64,000 nt of DNA. Origin: Aureispira sp050633105 (lineage in GTDB: Bacteria; Bacteroidota; Bacteroidia; Chitinophagales; Saprospiraceae). This document shows, piece after piece, positions 1-7,639 of this stretch (its first letter is position 1; the number at the start of each line of letters is the position of its first letter). The stretch is taken from NCBI GenBank assembly GCA_050633105.1, contig JBOEFW010000008.1, forward strand, positions 124,001 to 188,000, written 5' to 3'. Position numbers and translations under genes: made by a program. Under the pieces are notes generated by a model that saw only the letters and a list, made by a program, of their open reading frames with translations, ran no database searches and was not told where the DNA came from.

Positions 1-213
1 TTCTACTTCATTCATAAATTGTGGCATAATGCCTTTGATTTGACCGCCTTCTGCCAAAACCGTATCGGCTAATTGCCCCATTAGACCAGTGGCCCCACCT
101 CCATAAATGACTGAAACTTGCGCCGTGACTAAGGCTTTGGCCAATTGTTGAGTGGCTTCAAAATAGATAGGAGCGATGGATGGGCTAGAGGCCGCATAAA
201 CACAGACTTTCAT
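1..213 (-). CDS. LOG family protein (TIGR00730-type), 3' end outside window
   Basis: Reverse-strand reading gives 71 codons from ATG at 213, starting MKVCVYAASS and running off the window edge. The N-terminal Rossmann-type strand and the motif YGGGATGLMG at about residues 38-47 are characteristic of the LOG family. Members are nucleoside-monophosphate phosphoribohydrolases that release a free base and ribose 5-phosphate from AMP or cytokinin-type nucleotides. The PGGxGTxxE signature should lie just beyond the window and cannot be checked. In bacteria this is usually a soluble cytoplasmic housekeeping enzyme. It is followed after about 60 bases by a divergent-free gap and the Ppx/GppA gene on the same strand. 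Identification is from motif; substrate is inference. Confidence 0.85.
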   Translation of the reverse strand, partial: MKVCVYAASSPSIAPIYFEATQQLAKALVTAQVSVIYGGGATGLMGQLADTVLAEGGQIKGIMPQFMNEVE

Positions 214-275
214 AGTTGTTTTTTTTGCGAAGCTACACATTATTCTTGACGCTACGAAGCCAAAACTAAAGAGCT

Positions 276-1178
276 TTATGCTTGCAAAAGGAGTTGTAGT
301 AATCCTTCTCGCATAGCGTGATCTGATACAATCATTTGATTGGTGGGAAGGTGTTCTTGTACAAACTCAATGAGCAGGGCAGACATGACACTCAATTTAG
401 CACGTGTTGCCTTGAGATTTGGAATTAAGAGACGATCAGCATAATTGCTTTGTACAAGTTGTTGGGTGACGGCTTCAAAAGCAGTGCGATTAATAAAAGA
501 ATGAGCAGAACCTTCTACCCGAGTACCTGCGAGTTGATCTAGCATATTGAAGGAGCCAGAAGAACCAATGAAGTGTTCTATTTTATATTGTGTTAAGATT
601 TGTATAAAATCAGCAAGTATGCTTTGTAAGTGTGCTTTTAACGCGGCTTTGTCTTCCGCTTTAATAGGATCACTTTTTTGGAAGCGTTCATATAAAACAG
701 CAACACCTATAGGATAGCTTTGAGCCCAATAAAGGGTCTGTTGATTGCCAATAATAAATTCTACACTGCCGCCGCCAATATCCATAATGAGCGAAGGTCG
801 TTCTGATAATGGAGCCGCATGACGCACTCCTTCATAGATCAAGCGCGCTTCTTTCTCACCAGATATAATATCTATTTTAATGTCGGAAACTTGTTTCGCT
901 GCTTGTATAAAGGCAGGGCTATTGGTCGCGCGACGTAAGCCCGCTGTTCCCAATGCATGTACTTGTGCTTGGGGGTATTGTTGTAATAAATGATGAAAGG
1001 CTCTAAAGGCTTCTACTCCTCGTTCAAAAGCATTTTTACCAATTTTATCAATGCCTTCAGCGGCCAATTCGACATAATGACGCATGTTGTCAATACGTTT
1101 AAATTGTCCTTTTTCATCCACTTGAAAAAGATTTAAAGTAAAGGTATTGGTGCCGCAATCTATAACTGCTACTTCCAT
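276..1178 (-). CDS. Ppx/GppA-family exopolyphosphatase / pppGpp phosphohydrolase
   Basis: The protein begins MEVAVIDCGTNTFTLNLFQV, the sugar-kinase/Hsp70-like ATPase fold phosphate-1 loop typical of Ppx/GppA. A second signature, MDIGGGSVEFI, lies at about residues 130-140 and GSSGSFNML further on. The open frame extends 14 codons upstream to 1220, but the ATG at 1178 is preferred because it sits directly before the conserved start of the fold. At about 300 residues it is the short Bacteroidota form, with only the catalytic domain and no C-terminal HD domain. It would hydrolyse inorganic polyphosphate or convert pppGpp to ppGpp in the cytoplasm; which of the two cannot be told from sequence. 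It is transcribed in the same direction as the LOG gene downstream. Confidence 0.9.
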   Translation of the reverse strand: MEVAVIDCGTNTFTLNLFQVDEKGQFKRIDNMRHYVELAAEGIDKIGKNAFERGVEAFRAFHHLLQQYPQAQVHALGTAGLRRATNSPAFIQAAKQVSDIKIDIISGEKEARLIYEGVRHAAPLSERPSLIMDIGGGSVEFIIGNQQTLYWAQSYPIGVAVLYERFQKSDPIKAEDKAALKAHLQSILADFIQILTQYKIEHFIGSSGSFNMLDQLAGTRVEGSAHSFINRTAFEAVTQQLVQSNYADRLLIPNLKATRAKLSVMSALLIEFVQEHLPTNQMIVSDHAMREGLLQLLLQA

Positions 1179-1250
1179 TTGAAGGGAGGGGTTTAGTGTT
1201 TGAGTGAAATTGAAGAGCAATTAATTGCTCCTTACTTCCAAACAGAACAA

Positions 1251-2705
1251 TTACCAGATGGTTGATCTATGTTCTATACGGTGACTTTCTAAATGCATAT
1301 TGGGATGATAGAAGAGGCTATCATTTTTGGCTTTGAACTCTTCCGAATAAGGAGGGAATTTTCCAAAGGAGTGCCAGTAAGCTTCTCTTGTCATGGATTG
1401 ATAATGCAAAATATTTAAAGCGTATTGATGAGTTTGCAATTGGTTGAGCCCTATAAAAAACAGCACGGCTCCAAAGAAAAAGGCACGACTCCAAACGCGA
1501 TCTTTGGCCCAATGGAGTAGCGCTGCTAGTGGCAAAGACAATGGAATCATACATTCTAACAACGCACGCATCCCAAAACTACCACCATACCACCACCATC
1601 CCCAACAAGAAACAATGTAAATGTTGATGATTATATACAATAAAATAGACGGAACAAAGGCTGGCTTTTGGCGACGTAGAAAAACAAAGCCAAAGACTGC
1701 TAATAGGGCTAAGGGGGTATAAATAAACCACCCCTTTCGGTAACCAATTAAGACTTCTGCCACCATAGGTTGTAGCCAGTAGAAATGCTCATCGTTGGCT
1801 TCATAGGTATTAAACCAAGCATGCCCCGTCACTTCTTTCCAATACCATAATTGAGGAAAAAAGATCGCTAAAACGATAAATACACCCACTAACATCTGTT
1901 CCCATTGTTGGCTTAAGAAAAGCAAACGTTGCTGCATGGTTTTTTTATTATAAACACCTCCAAAGGCGAGTATAAGACCATAAGCTAAATTAGGAACACG
2001 TACTGCCGAAATAAGACCTACCCCAATAGCTAAGGGAATATAATCTTTCCAAGCACCTGTTTTATACCATTGCTGGCTGTAATAAAGGGTGAGTGCAAAT
2101 AAGAAACAGGAATAATTATGAGACATGAAAGGATGATGGGACATATAGTACCACCAGTTGGTACCCCCCGCTAAACCTGCTAAAACAACAGCAACAACGG
2201 GGTCACTGTAATGTTGTAATAAAAACCGAGCAAGGAGTAATAGAGCTAAAAAGGCGTAGACAATAGCCCCAAAGGTTGTGCACCACATATAAGGGGTAGA
2301 GAGGCCATCTAAGGGCCAGCCCCCAACTGTTGCGACAGCATGTCCCATTAGAAAAAATGGTGTGAGCATCATTGCAATACCCAAACTGTATTTATTAACA
2401 AAGACTTCTGCCCCTTCTTTATTGGTACTCTTAACCGTATAATGAGGATTAAATTCCTGAGCAATTACTTTGACATCGCGTTCTTCACTCAAAAACATCC
2501 ATTGTAGGTAGGTGTAATACCCCATTGCATCAAAAGCAACAATGTATTGAGGAGAATAAAAAAGTTGTTTGTTTTTGTGGTGGATAACCGCAGAGAGAGA
2601 ATAAATAAAAAGAACAATAAAGCACCAAGGATAGGCGTAGCGCTTCATGGAGTTCCATGTATTTGAAAAAACAGACATAGAGTATGGGTTGGTAGTATCG
2701 TGCAA
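1251..2705 (-). CDS. Multi-pass membrane protein, GT-C glycosyltransferase-like
   Basis: 484 residues with roughly ten hydrophobic segments. After the first membrane segment comes a periplasmic-type loop containing FDAMGYYTYLQW and then KYSLGIAMMLTPFF. The acidic residue in the first loop followed by aromatic residues resembles GT-C-fold glycosyltransferases that use lipid-linked sugars, and family members are common in Bacteroidota. No exact family is recognised. The C-terminal 50 residues are hydrophilic (HYQSMTREAYWHSFGKFPPY region). The chosen start is the first ATG; an ATG ten codons in (MSVFS) is also possible. It lies about 70 bases upstream of ppx in the same direction, so it may be cotranscribed. 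A transferase role is inference from topology and the loop motif. Confidence 0.6.
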   Translation of the reverse strand: MHDTTNPYSMSVFSNTWNSMKRYAYPWCFIVLFIYSLSAVIHHKNKQLFYSPQYIVAFDAMGYYTYLQWMFLSEERDVKVIAQEFNPHYTVKSTNKEGAEVFVNKYSLGIAMMLTPFFLMGHAVATVGGWPLDGLSTPYMWCTTFGAIVYAFLALLLLARFLLQHYSDPVVAVVLAGLAGGTNWWYYMSHHPFMSHNYSCFLFALTLYYSQQWYKTGAWKDYIPLAIGVGLISAVRVPNLAYGLILAFGGVYNKKTMQQRLLFLSQQWEQMLVGVFIVLAIFFPQLWYWKEVTGHAWFNTYEANDEHFYWLQPMVAEVLIGYRKGWFIYTPLALLAVFGFVFLRRQKPAFVPSILLYIIINIYIVSCWGWWWYGGSFGMRALLECMIPLSLPLAALLHWAKDRVWSRAFFFGAVLFFIGLNQLQTHQYALNILHYQSMTREAYWHSFGKFPPYSEEFKAKNDSLFYHPNMHLESHRIEHRSTIW

Positions 2706-2899
2706 TAAGATGTAGGAGGAACATTAGAGGTACACAACTAATATTCCTTGATTTTGCAAAAGTAATAAATCCTCTGAAAGATAGAGCTATATAAGAATAA
2801 GAAAGTGCTATGCAACAACGTATCTACTTGGATACTTGCCCCAAAATAGAAAGGAGGAAGCGTTAGTGCTGTTGCTGGAGTTGAAAACTACGTTCACCA

Positions 2900-3496
2900 T
2901 TATTTAAAAATCCCATTACTTTTCATCAAAAAGTAATGATCAAAGGCTTCTTTAATAGAAATACCATGCTCTTTTAAGAATTTAGGGTTAGAAACTGCTT
3001 GGATGAACATCTTGTCTGTTAAGGCTAAAATCTTAGGGTCTAAGTCCTTAAGGACGCCTATTTCTATGCCTTGCTGATAAAATTTCTCCGCAACATATAA
3101 GGCTCTATCGCTAAAGGCATCCATTTTGGTAAAGAGTTCTGGATGTTTGAGTTTGGTGTCGTGTAAGAATTGCCCAGAGATTTCGGCCAACATAATGGAA
3201 GCCGTCTTAATAATATCAAAGAATCGAGCGGTGAAATCAATATTGTCATCGTCTAATGATTCTTCAAAAGCTATGATTTCTTGAATTTTGAATTGTACAA
3301 CGGCATCAATAATCTCTTCTTTAGAAGAAAAGTATTTGTACAAAGTAGCTTTACTAATGGCTAATTTCTTAGAAATCTTGTCCATTGTAAATTTTCCTAA
3401 ACCATGTTGAAGGTAGAGGTTGGCTAATTCTTTGATCCAAGCATCTTTGACATCTGGATCATCCACGCGTTCTTTATCTAAAGATTTTCTGCCCAT
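2900..3496 (-). CDS. TetR/AcrR-family transcriptional regulator
   Basis: 198 residues. The N-terminal 60 residues form a TetR helix-turn-helix: after a basic start (MGRKSLDKERV) comes LYLQHGLGKFTMDKISKKLA followed by ISKATLYKYFSSKEEII, which matches the TetR consensus for the recognition helix and the tyrosine-x-hydrophobic-phenylalanine turn. The rest is a variable helical ligand-binding domain. It should act as a dimeric DNA-binding repressor in the cytoplasm. The target is not obvious: the neighbouring gene on the left is the membrane glycosyltransferase-like gene in the same direction, and upstream lies a 365-base spacer containing an inverted repeat that begins about 10 bases before the start codon. 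Autoregulation through that repeat is possible but unproven. Confidence 0.85.
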   Translation of the reverse strand: MGRKSLDKERVDDPDVKDAWIKELANLYLQHGLGKFTMDKISKKLAISKATLYKYFSSKEEIIDAVVQFKIQEIIAFEESLDDDNIDFTARFFDIIKTASIMLAEISGQFLHDTKLKHPELFTKMDAFSDRALYVAEKFYQQGIEIGVLKDLDPKILALTDKMFIQAVSNPKFLKEHGISIKEAFDHYFLMKSNGIFK

Positions 3497-3506
3497 GTAT
3501 AGCGGT

Positions 3507-3680
3507 TACAATGAAGTTGTTTAAAGATTGGAGGTAGAATGCTAAATAAGTGCTTGAAAGTCCAGATGAAGCTCGGTTTGAATTTCGTAGCCATAGCTAC
3601 GGAGTGAAAAATAGCTGAAGTATTTGGCTTTCAATGGCTTGTTGAGTAACTAGTTGGACATTTTTAAACAACTTCAATGA
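3507..3680. repeat. Inverted repeat with 17-bp arms inside the 3497-3862 spacer
   Basis: The 366-base gene-free stretch between the TetR gene and the next minus-strand gene holds a pair of inverted 17-bp arms (about 3507-3523 and 3664-3680; 16 of 17 positions match) built around TGAAGTTGTTTAAA. The 17-mer TGAAGTTGTTTAAAGAT of the left arm recurs exactly on the minus strand at about 19651-19667, upstream of rlpA. Nothing convincing is coded between the arms. It may be a small mobile or regulatory repeat; no target duplication could be confirmed. Confidence 0.45.
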
Positions 3681-3862
3681 TTGCATTGTTCTGAAAAATG
3701 ACCTTCTTAGTCGTTTATAATACAAAAAAAACAAGAGTTGGCCAACTAAAAGCCCTTTGTACTCTAGAACAAACACTATTGTCGCTTTTAACAACGATTT
3801 TTTTGGCGTTTTCAGTGCTCTTATGCTGTCCTATTCCTAGTTATTAAAGAAATAGACTAGAT

Positions 3863-4879
3863 TTAGTCCTTACACCAATCATAGAAATAAGAATTGTAGC
3901 GCTCACAGAGTTCGTCAGGAAAGCTAATCATGTCCCCAACAGCTATACGTGCTTTATAATAAGCTGTGATTTTTTGACTTAAATAATAAGCCTCTATACT
4001 TTCAGGATTAATGGCATAAACACTATCCATAGAAGTGACCAAACTATCTATGTTATTATGATAATCTTCATGATGCTCTTCGGCAACTTTTTTGTTGCTC
4101 TCATGGGGAGCCAATAGGATGAACCCCATTAAACCAATCAATACTAGGAGTAGCCCAGGAACACGCCGTTTGGCATATAAGCCCACCCCAAAACCTGCAA
4201 TGATGAACAGGGATAAAATGCCAGCCGCTAATCTGCGTTGATTTGGACTAAAAATATACGTACCTGGAGTAGAGAAATTATTTTCTTTGCTTTTCATCCA
4301 ATTTAGCCCAGGAATACGCTCTACTAGATTCTCATCTTGTGTAATAAAGGTAGGGGGGGCGTATTTGTAACGCGTAATTACCAAGGTGCCAATAACTAAG
4401 GGAATTAAAAATAGTTTCCCAATACGTGTGCTTGAAACGCGAAGCCAGATAAAGGAAAAAGGGAGAATGATCCACAAGATTCTGATGATAGCATCCAAAC
4501 TGTACAAATCTTTGGCATTCACAATATCTGCTGCCCCAAAGAAACATTTTAAAAGCCACCAATAAGAAGTGACCGTCAAGCCTAGCCATTTGGCTAAAAA
4601 TCCAATGTCAATGGTACTTACCCCATGAACTAGGGCGACCAAGTTGAGCATAATGTAGAAAACAATAGGGGCCACAATGAAGGAGATAAATGTTCCAACA
4701 AAGGCCCGAGAGACATAGATGGCACGATTTACCCCTCGTTCCTCCATGATGTTCCGCAATCTAGAGAGCATAAAGAGCACAATCAAAAATACAACCAACC
4801 AAATCACATAGCTTTGTGGGCTTTTGATGATCTCTCCTACAAATTCGCCCCAGGTATGCGTTAAAAAGAAAACCGTCAT
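3863..4879 (-). CDS. Uncharacterised multi-pass membrane protein
   Basis: 338 residues, not assigned to a known family. The first ~180 residues contain about five hydrophobic segments (first near residues 25-42). A hydrophilic loop around residues 185-210 includes RIPGLNWMKSKENN, two more membrane segments follow near 215-255, and then comes a hydrophilic helical tail of about 80 residues rich in acid and histidine (EEHHEDYHNN). The start codon overlaps the stop codon of the upstream desaturase gene as TAATG, so the two are translationally coupled and very likely form one operon. That suggests a role with the desaturase in lipid or sterol chemistry, but this is inference only. Confidence 0.7.
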   Translation of the reverse strand: MTVFFLTHTWGEFVGEIIKSPQSYVIWLVVFLIVLFMLSRLRNIMEERGVNRAIYVSRAFVGTFISFIVAPIVFYIMLNLVALVHGVSTIDIGFLAKWLGLTVTSYWWLLKCFFGAADIVNAKDLYSLDAIIRILWIILPFSFIWLRVSSTRIGKLFLIPLVIGTLVITRYKYAPPTFITQDENLVERIPGLNWMKSKENNFSTPGTYIFSPNQRRLAAGILSLFIIAGFGVGLYAKRRVPGLLLVLIGLMGFILLAPHESNKKVAEEHHEDYHNNIDSLVTSMDSVYAINPESIEAYYLSQKITAYYKARIAVGDMISFPDELCERYNSYFYDWCKD

Positions 4880-5820
4880 TATTGATCTACTTCAGGGTTA
4901 GAAAAATTAAATTCTTGTGTTTGGCGCATTTCATTAGCTGTCTGCGTACTTCCATCATGGCTCCATCCTGGAGGCATGAATAAGTAACGCCATTTGTCGC
5001 TCCAAGTAGGTGCTTGCAAGACATCTTTTGCCAAGTTGGCAAACTCATGAGAGGCGATTCGCAAGGGATTATAGGTATTAATGTTGGTTGTAATGCCAAA
5101 TTCTACGGGATCATCAGGATGTTCTTCTTCAAAGGTGCCAAATAGGCGATCCCAAATAATTAAAGTACCAGCATGGTTGCGATCTAGGTAACGAATGTTC
5201 TTGGCATGGTGAACGCGATGATGAGCAGGCGTATTCCAAATCCATTCAAACCACGCTGGAAAGCGATCAATACGTTTGGTGTGTATCCAAAATTGATAAA
5301 TAAGGTTGATGGAAATTTGGGTCAAAATCATCAAAGGAGGAAAACCAAGTAAGGGAAGCCATAGGTACCACAAGTATTTATAGAAAACTTCTGACCAACT
5401 CTGACGGAGGGCTGTACTTAGGTTGTAATGGGTAGACGAATGGTGGTTGACATGGGCAGCCCACAATAAGCGAACTTGGTGAGATAAGCGATGGTGCCAA
5501 TAAAAAGTGAAATCATCTAGGAAAAATAACAAGCTCCAACCCAATAAGGTATAGGACAACGCTTCGTTGAAAACACCATATTGTTGATAAATATAGGCAA
5601 AGCACCAAAATGCTGCTGATTTACTCCATAAATCAACAAAGATCGACCCTAAACCCATGCTAATACTTGCTGCAGCATCCTTCCAATAATAATGTGCTGT
5701 TCGTTCCTTGTAATTAAGATAGAGTTCTAGACCCAATAATAAAACGAACACTGGAATAGCATACAATACTGGATTATCAAAAGCTAAAATGGGGGCTGTA
5801 AATTCATAAAACATAGGCAA
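4879..5820 (-). CDS. Sterol desaturase / fatty acid hydroxylase superfamily protein
   Basis: 313 residues with four to five hydrophobic segments and the di-iron histidine clusters of the superfamily: HHRLSH near residue 109-114, HVNHH at 123-127 and HHRVHH near 198-203. These histidines bind two irons on the cytoplasmic face of the inner membrane and use O2 to hydroxylate or desaturate lipid substrates. The C-terminal portion (LIIWDRLFGTFEEE) is also typical of the family. The substrate cannot be read from sequence; bacterial members act on carotenoids, hopanoid or sterol-like lipids, ether lipids or fatty acids. It is the first gene of a two-gene operon with the coupled membrane protein that overlaps it by one base. 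Confidence 0.9.
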   Translation of the reverse strand: MPMFYEFTAPILAFDNPVLYAIPVFVLLLGLELYLNYKERTAHYYWKDAAASISMGLGSIFVDLWSKSAAFWCFAYIYQQYGVFNEALSYTLLGWSLLFFLDDFTFYWHHRLSHQVRLLWAAHVNHHSSTHYNLSTALRQSWSEVFYKYLWYLWLPLLGFPPLMILTQISINLIYQFWIHTKRIDRFPAWFEWIWNTPAHHRVHHAKNIRYLDRNHAGTLIIWDRLFGTFEEEHPDDPVEFGITTNINTYNPLRIASHEFANLAKDVLQAPTWSDKWRYLFMPPGWSHDGSTQTANEMRQTQEFNFSNPEVDQ

Positions 5821-5970
5821 GATAGATCCTTGATCAACAGAAAATAAAAAGGAGGTGTTTTCACAAGATACGCCGAAAATCCCGTTTATAAATCATTCTA
5901 TCTCCAAAAACACAGTAGGAAGGTGGATTGGTTCCTACTGCTAACAAGAGTAGGAGCGGTATCCTCCAAT

Positions 5971-6010
5971 AAAAAAGCGCTAGACAAGGTGGAAGCCTTA
6001 AACTAGCGCT
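5971..6010 (-). terminator. Intrinsic terminator of the small ORF 6078-6188
   Basis: Arms AGCGCTAG (5976-5983) and CTAGCGCT (6003-6010) pair perfectly, with a further AAGG/CCTT pairing inside the loop. Read on the minus strand the stem is followed by six T (5971-5976). It lies about 70 bases after the stop codon of the 36-codon ORF and upstream of the desaturase operon, so it terminates a separate short transcript. Confidence 0.8.
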
Positions 6011-6077
6011 GTGGGGGAAGGCAACTCTCCATGAAAGGAGTTGATTTCTTATTTGGATCTATTTAGAAGTTTGTTCT

Positions 6078-6188
6078 TTAAGATTTTACAGGAATGGCCT
6101 GTGCTTGTTGACGCAATTTTGTGTATTGGTTAATAAGTGTTGTAATAATTATAAATAGTAAGAAACACAATAGACTGAATTTGTACAT
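6078..6188 (-). CDS. Small single-pass membrane peptide (36 aa)
   Basis: ATG at 6188 opens a 36-codon frame. It encodes a short N-terminus, a hydrophobic segment at about residues 5-19 (FSLLCFLLFIIITTL) and a polar, glutamine-rich tail ending PVKS. It is too short for routine gene calling. Its support comes from context: a Bacteroidota-type -7 box TATCTTTG lies about 73 bases upstream and a strong intrinsic terminator about 70 bases downstream, so a discrete transcript of roughly 280 nt is expected. Topology would be one inner-membrane helix with a short soluble tail. Function is unknown; a regulatory or toxin-like membrane peptide is possible, or the transcript may be an RNA with an incidental frame. 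Confidence 0.5.
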   Translation of the reverse strand: MYKFSLLCFLLFIIITTLINQYTKLRQQAQAIPVKS

Positions 6189-6260
6189 TAGTTGTAGTTT
6201 TTTGATGATGATTAATTGATGTTCCTTATCAATGAACCATTCCTGTAGCAGGAAGTATTA

Positions 6261-6268
6261 CAAAGATA
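6261..6268 (-). promoter_or_regulatory. Candidate -7 promoter box for the 36-codon ORF
   Basis: On the minus strand the sequence reads TATCTTTG followed by TAATAC, matching the Bacteroidota sigma-70 -7 consensus TAnnTTTG. It lies 73 bases before the ATG at 6188. No clear -33 TTTG was found at the expected distance, so the call rests on one box and position. Confidence 0.5.
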
Positions 6269-6772
6269 GAATAGTCATTTATGCGATAAGGAGTTTTTCT
6301 TGCCAATGGTAAAATTTGTTGGTGTCGAATAATGCCAAAACTAATATTAATATAATCGTAGATTGTCACAGAAAAATCATCGTCGCCTTTTTAAGTACAA
6401 TTTCTTGCCTTTTATCCAATACTTTCTAGTTGGATGTGGCAATTTCTTGTAATAGATAGATTTGTTGATTTTTTTGTAAGTACATGTTGTTGATAGTTAG
6501 TAGTTTATTTGAAAAAGGGAGAGGTGTTGTTTTGCCATGGCTATTTTAATAGTGCTTGTTTTGTTCTATTTAGAAAGGCCTTATTGGCACATAAGGCTAC
6601 TTTTTATGTATAATTTGAACTTCTAACGATTCATTGTCTAGATGTAATTCTAAAAATGGAAGGGAAAGACGAACCCAAAGAAGCACTTGATTTTTATCAT
6701 CCTCTTTTAGAGAAAGTAGAAAAATTATAATAGAAAGGTTATCTTGAAACACCTCTTTGATAAATTAATTTT

Positions 6773-7447
6773 ATGACTCACTTTTGTTTATTTCTTATTC
6801 TTCTTTTTTGTGGTGAATCGCTTCAAGCTCAAAAAGCTACAAAAGAAGCGTTGCAACGTGCTTGTAATTGTTTGGATGGAACAAATTTAGAAAAGGGAGA
6901 AGGCTTATTATTAACAATGCGGGTAGATAGTTGTTTGGAGGAAGGATTGTATGTTAATCTATCAGGAGTGCTGCGCGAACAGAAAGCTAGCATAGACAAT
7001 GATAGCAGTATGTTTGCTTTGGCGCAATATCTACAAGATGCCCTAACGCGAAATTGTTCTAGTTTTCGCGAAGCCGCCAAAAGTTTAGCTTCTAATCAAT
7101 TGGAAGAAGTTAAAGTAGAAAACCAACGTACAAAAGGCTTATTATACCAATTTAATACCAATCAACAATTTCCAATATTTGTTGTGATTACTCCTGATTA
7201 TAAGCTAGAAAACTTCCTTTGGTTTCATGAATTTGATGGCTCTACTCGATTCATGAAAGGCATTAAGCCCTATCTTTATACGCCCGTAGAAATTGTTTGG
7301 AGAGAGGTGGAATTATATGATCGAGTTAATGGACGTTATCCTTACTACAAAGAGATCCTATTAATAGAAGAACAAGAGAAAATAGACAAAAAAAGCCGAA
7401 AAGCTTGGATTAAGGCTTATGAGCGGTCTTCAAAAAGGAAAGATTAG
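6773..7447 (+). CDS. Secreted hypothetical protein with CxC motif
   Basis: 224 residues beginning with a clear signal peptide (LFLILLFCGESLQAQ, cleavage after about residue 19). The mature protein starts with a helical region containing ACNCLDG and a later single cysteine near residue 95; small periplasmic Bacteroidota proteins often have such a leading CxCL segment. The second half is a mixed alpha/beta region with WFHEFDGSTRF and a charged C-terminal helix rich in lysine and glutamate. No family is recognised. It reads with the flanking TonB-receptor gene direction, 192 bases upstream of it. The reading frame stays open for 51 codons past the TAG stop; that extension is listed separately. 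Confidence 0.65.
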   Translation: MTHFCLFLILLFCGESLQAQKATKEALQRACNCLDGTNLEKGEGLLLTMRVDSCLEEGLYVNLSGVLREQKASIDNDSSMFALAQYLQDALTRNCSSFREAAKSLASNQLEEVKVENQRTKGLLYQFNTNQQFPIFVVITPDYKLENFLWFHEFDGSTRFMKGIKPYLYTPVEIVWREVELYDRVNGRYPYYKEILLIEEQEKIDKKSRKAWIKAYERSSKRKD

Positions 7448-7606
7448 TCGAAGATAATTTACAAACTACTCAAAAAAGGCTACCTTCACCTATACATAAT
7501 CCCCAACAGAATTTTATTCATAGGCAGTGGCTTTCAAGATAATAATTACTACAAGCCACCAGCCAACCATTCCTTTATCGGAGGTGTAGTCTTTGGACCT
7601 TACTAG
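7448..7606 (+). pseudogene. In-frame open extension after the 6773 gene, possible gene remnant
   Basis: After the TAG at 7445-7447 the same frame stays open for 52 further codons to a second TAG at 7604-7606. The residues look protein-like, ending in a glycine- and aromatic-rich stretch (SFIGGVVFGPY) reminiscent of a beta-strand C-terminus. Either the upstream gene carries a premature stop and was once 277 codons long, or this is the tail of another lost gene. No start codon serves it. Confidence 0.35.
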
Positions 7607-7639
7607 TTAGAGACGTCCCCTCAAAGAAGTCTATTGACA

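Larger units (their letters stand above)
5821..6772. other. Spacer of about 950 bases with one small gene unit
   Basis: No gene longer than 60 codons is credible here. The stretch contains the 36-codon ORF, its candidate promoter box and its terminator, listed separately. From about 6300 to 6772 the sequence is AT-rich, carries stops in all frames and shows no recognisable element. It must contain the promoter of the secreted-protein gene that starts at 6773, but no clear TAnnTTTG box was found for that gene. Confidence 0.6.

Noticed and set aside
3597..3794. 65-codon minus-strand frame in the spacer upstream of the TetR gene
   Set aside because: It overlaps the inverted repeat, has a composition of translated AT-rich DNA and no start signal or family similarity.
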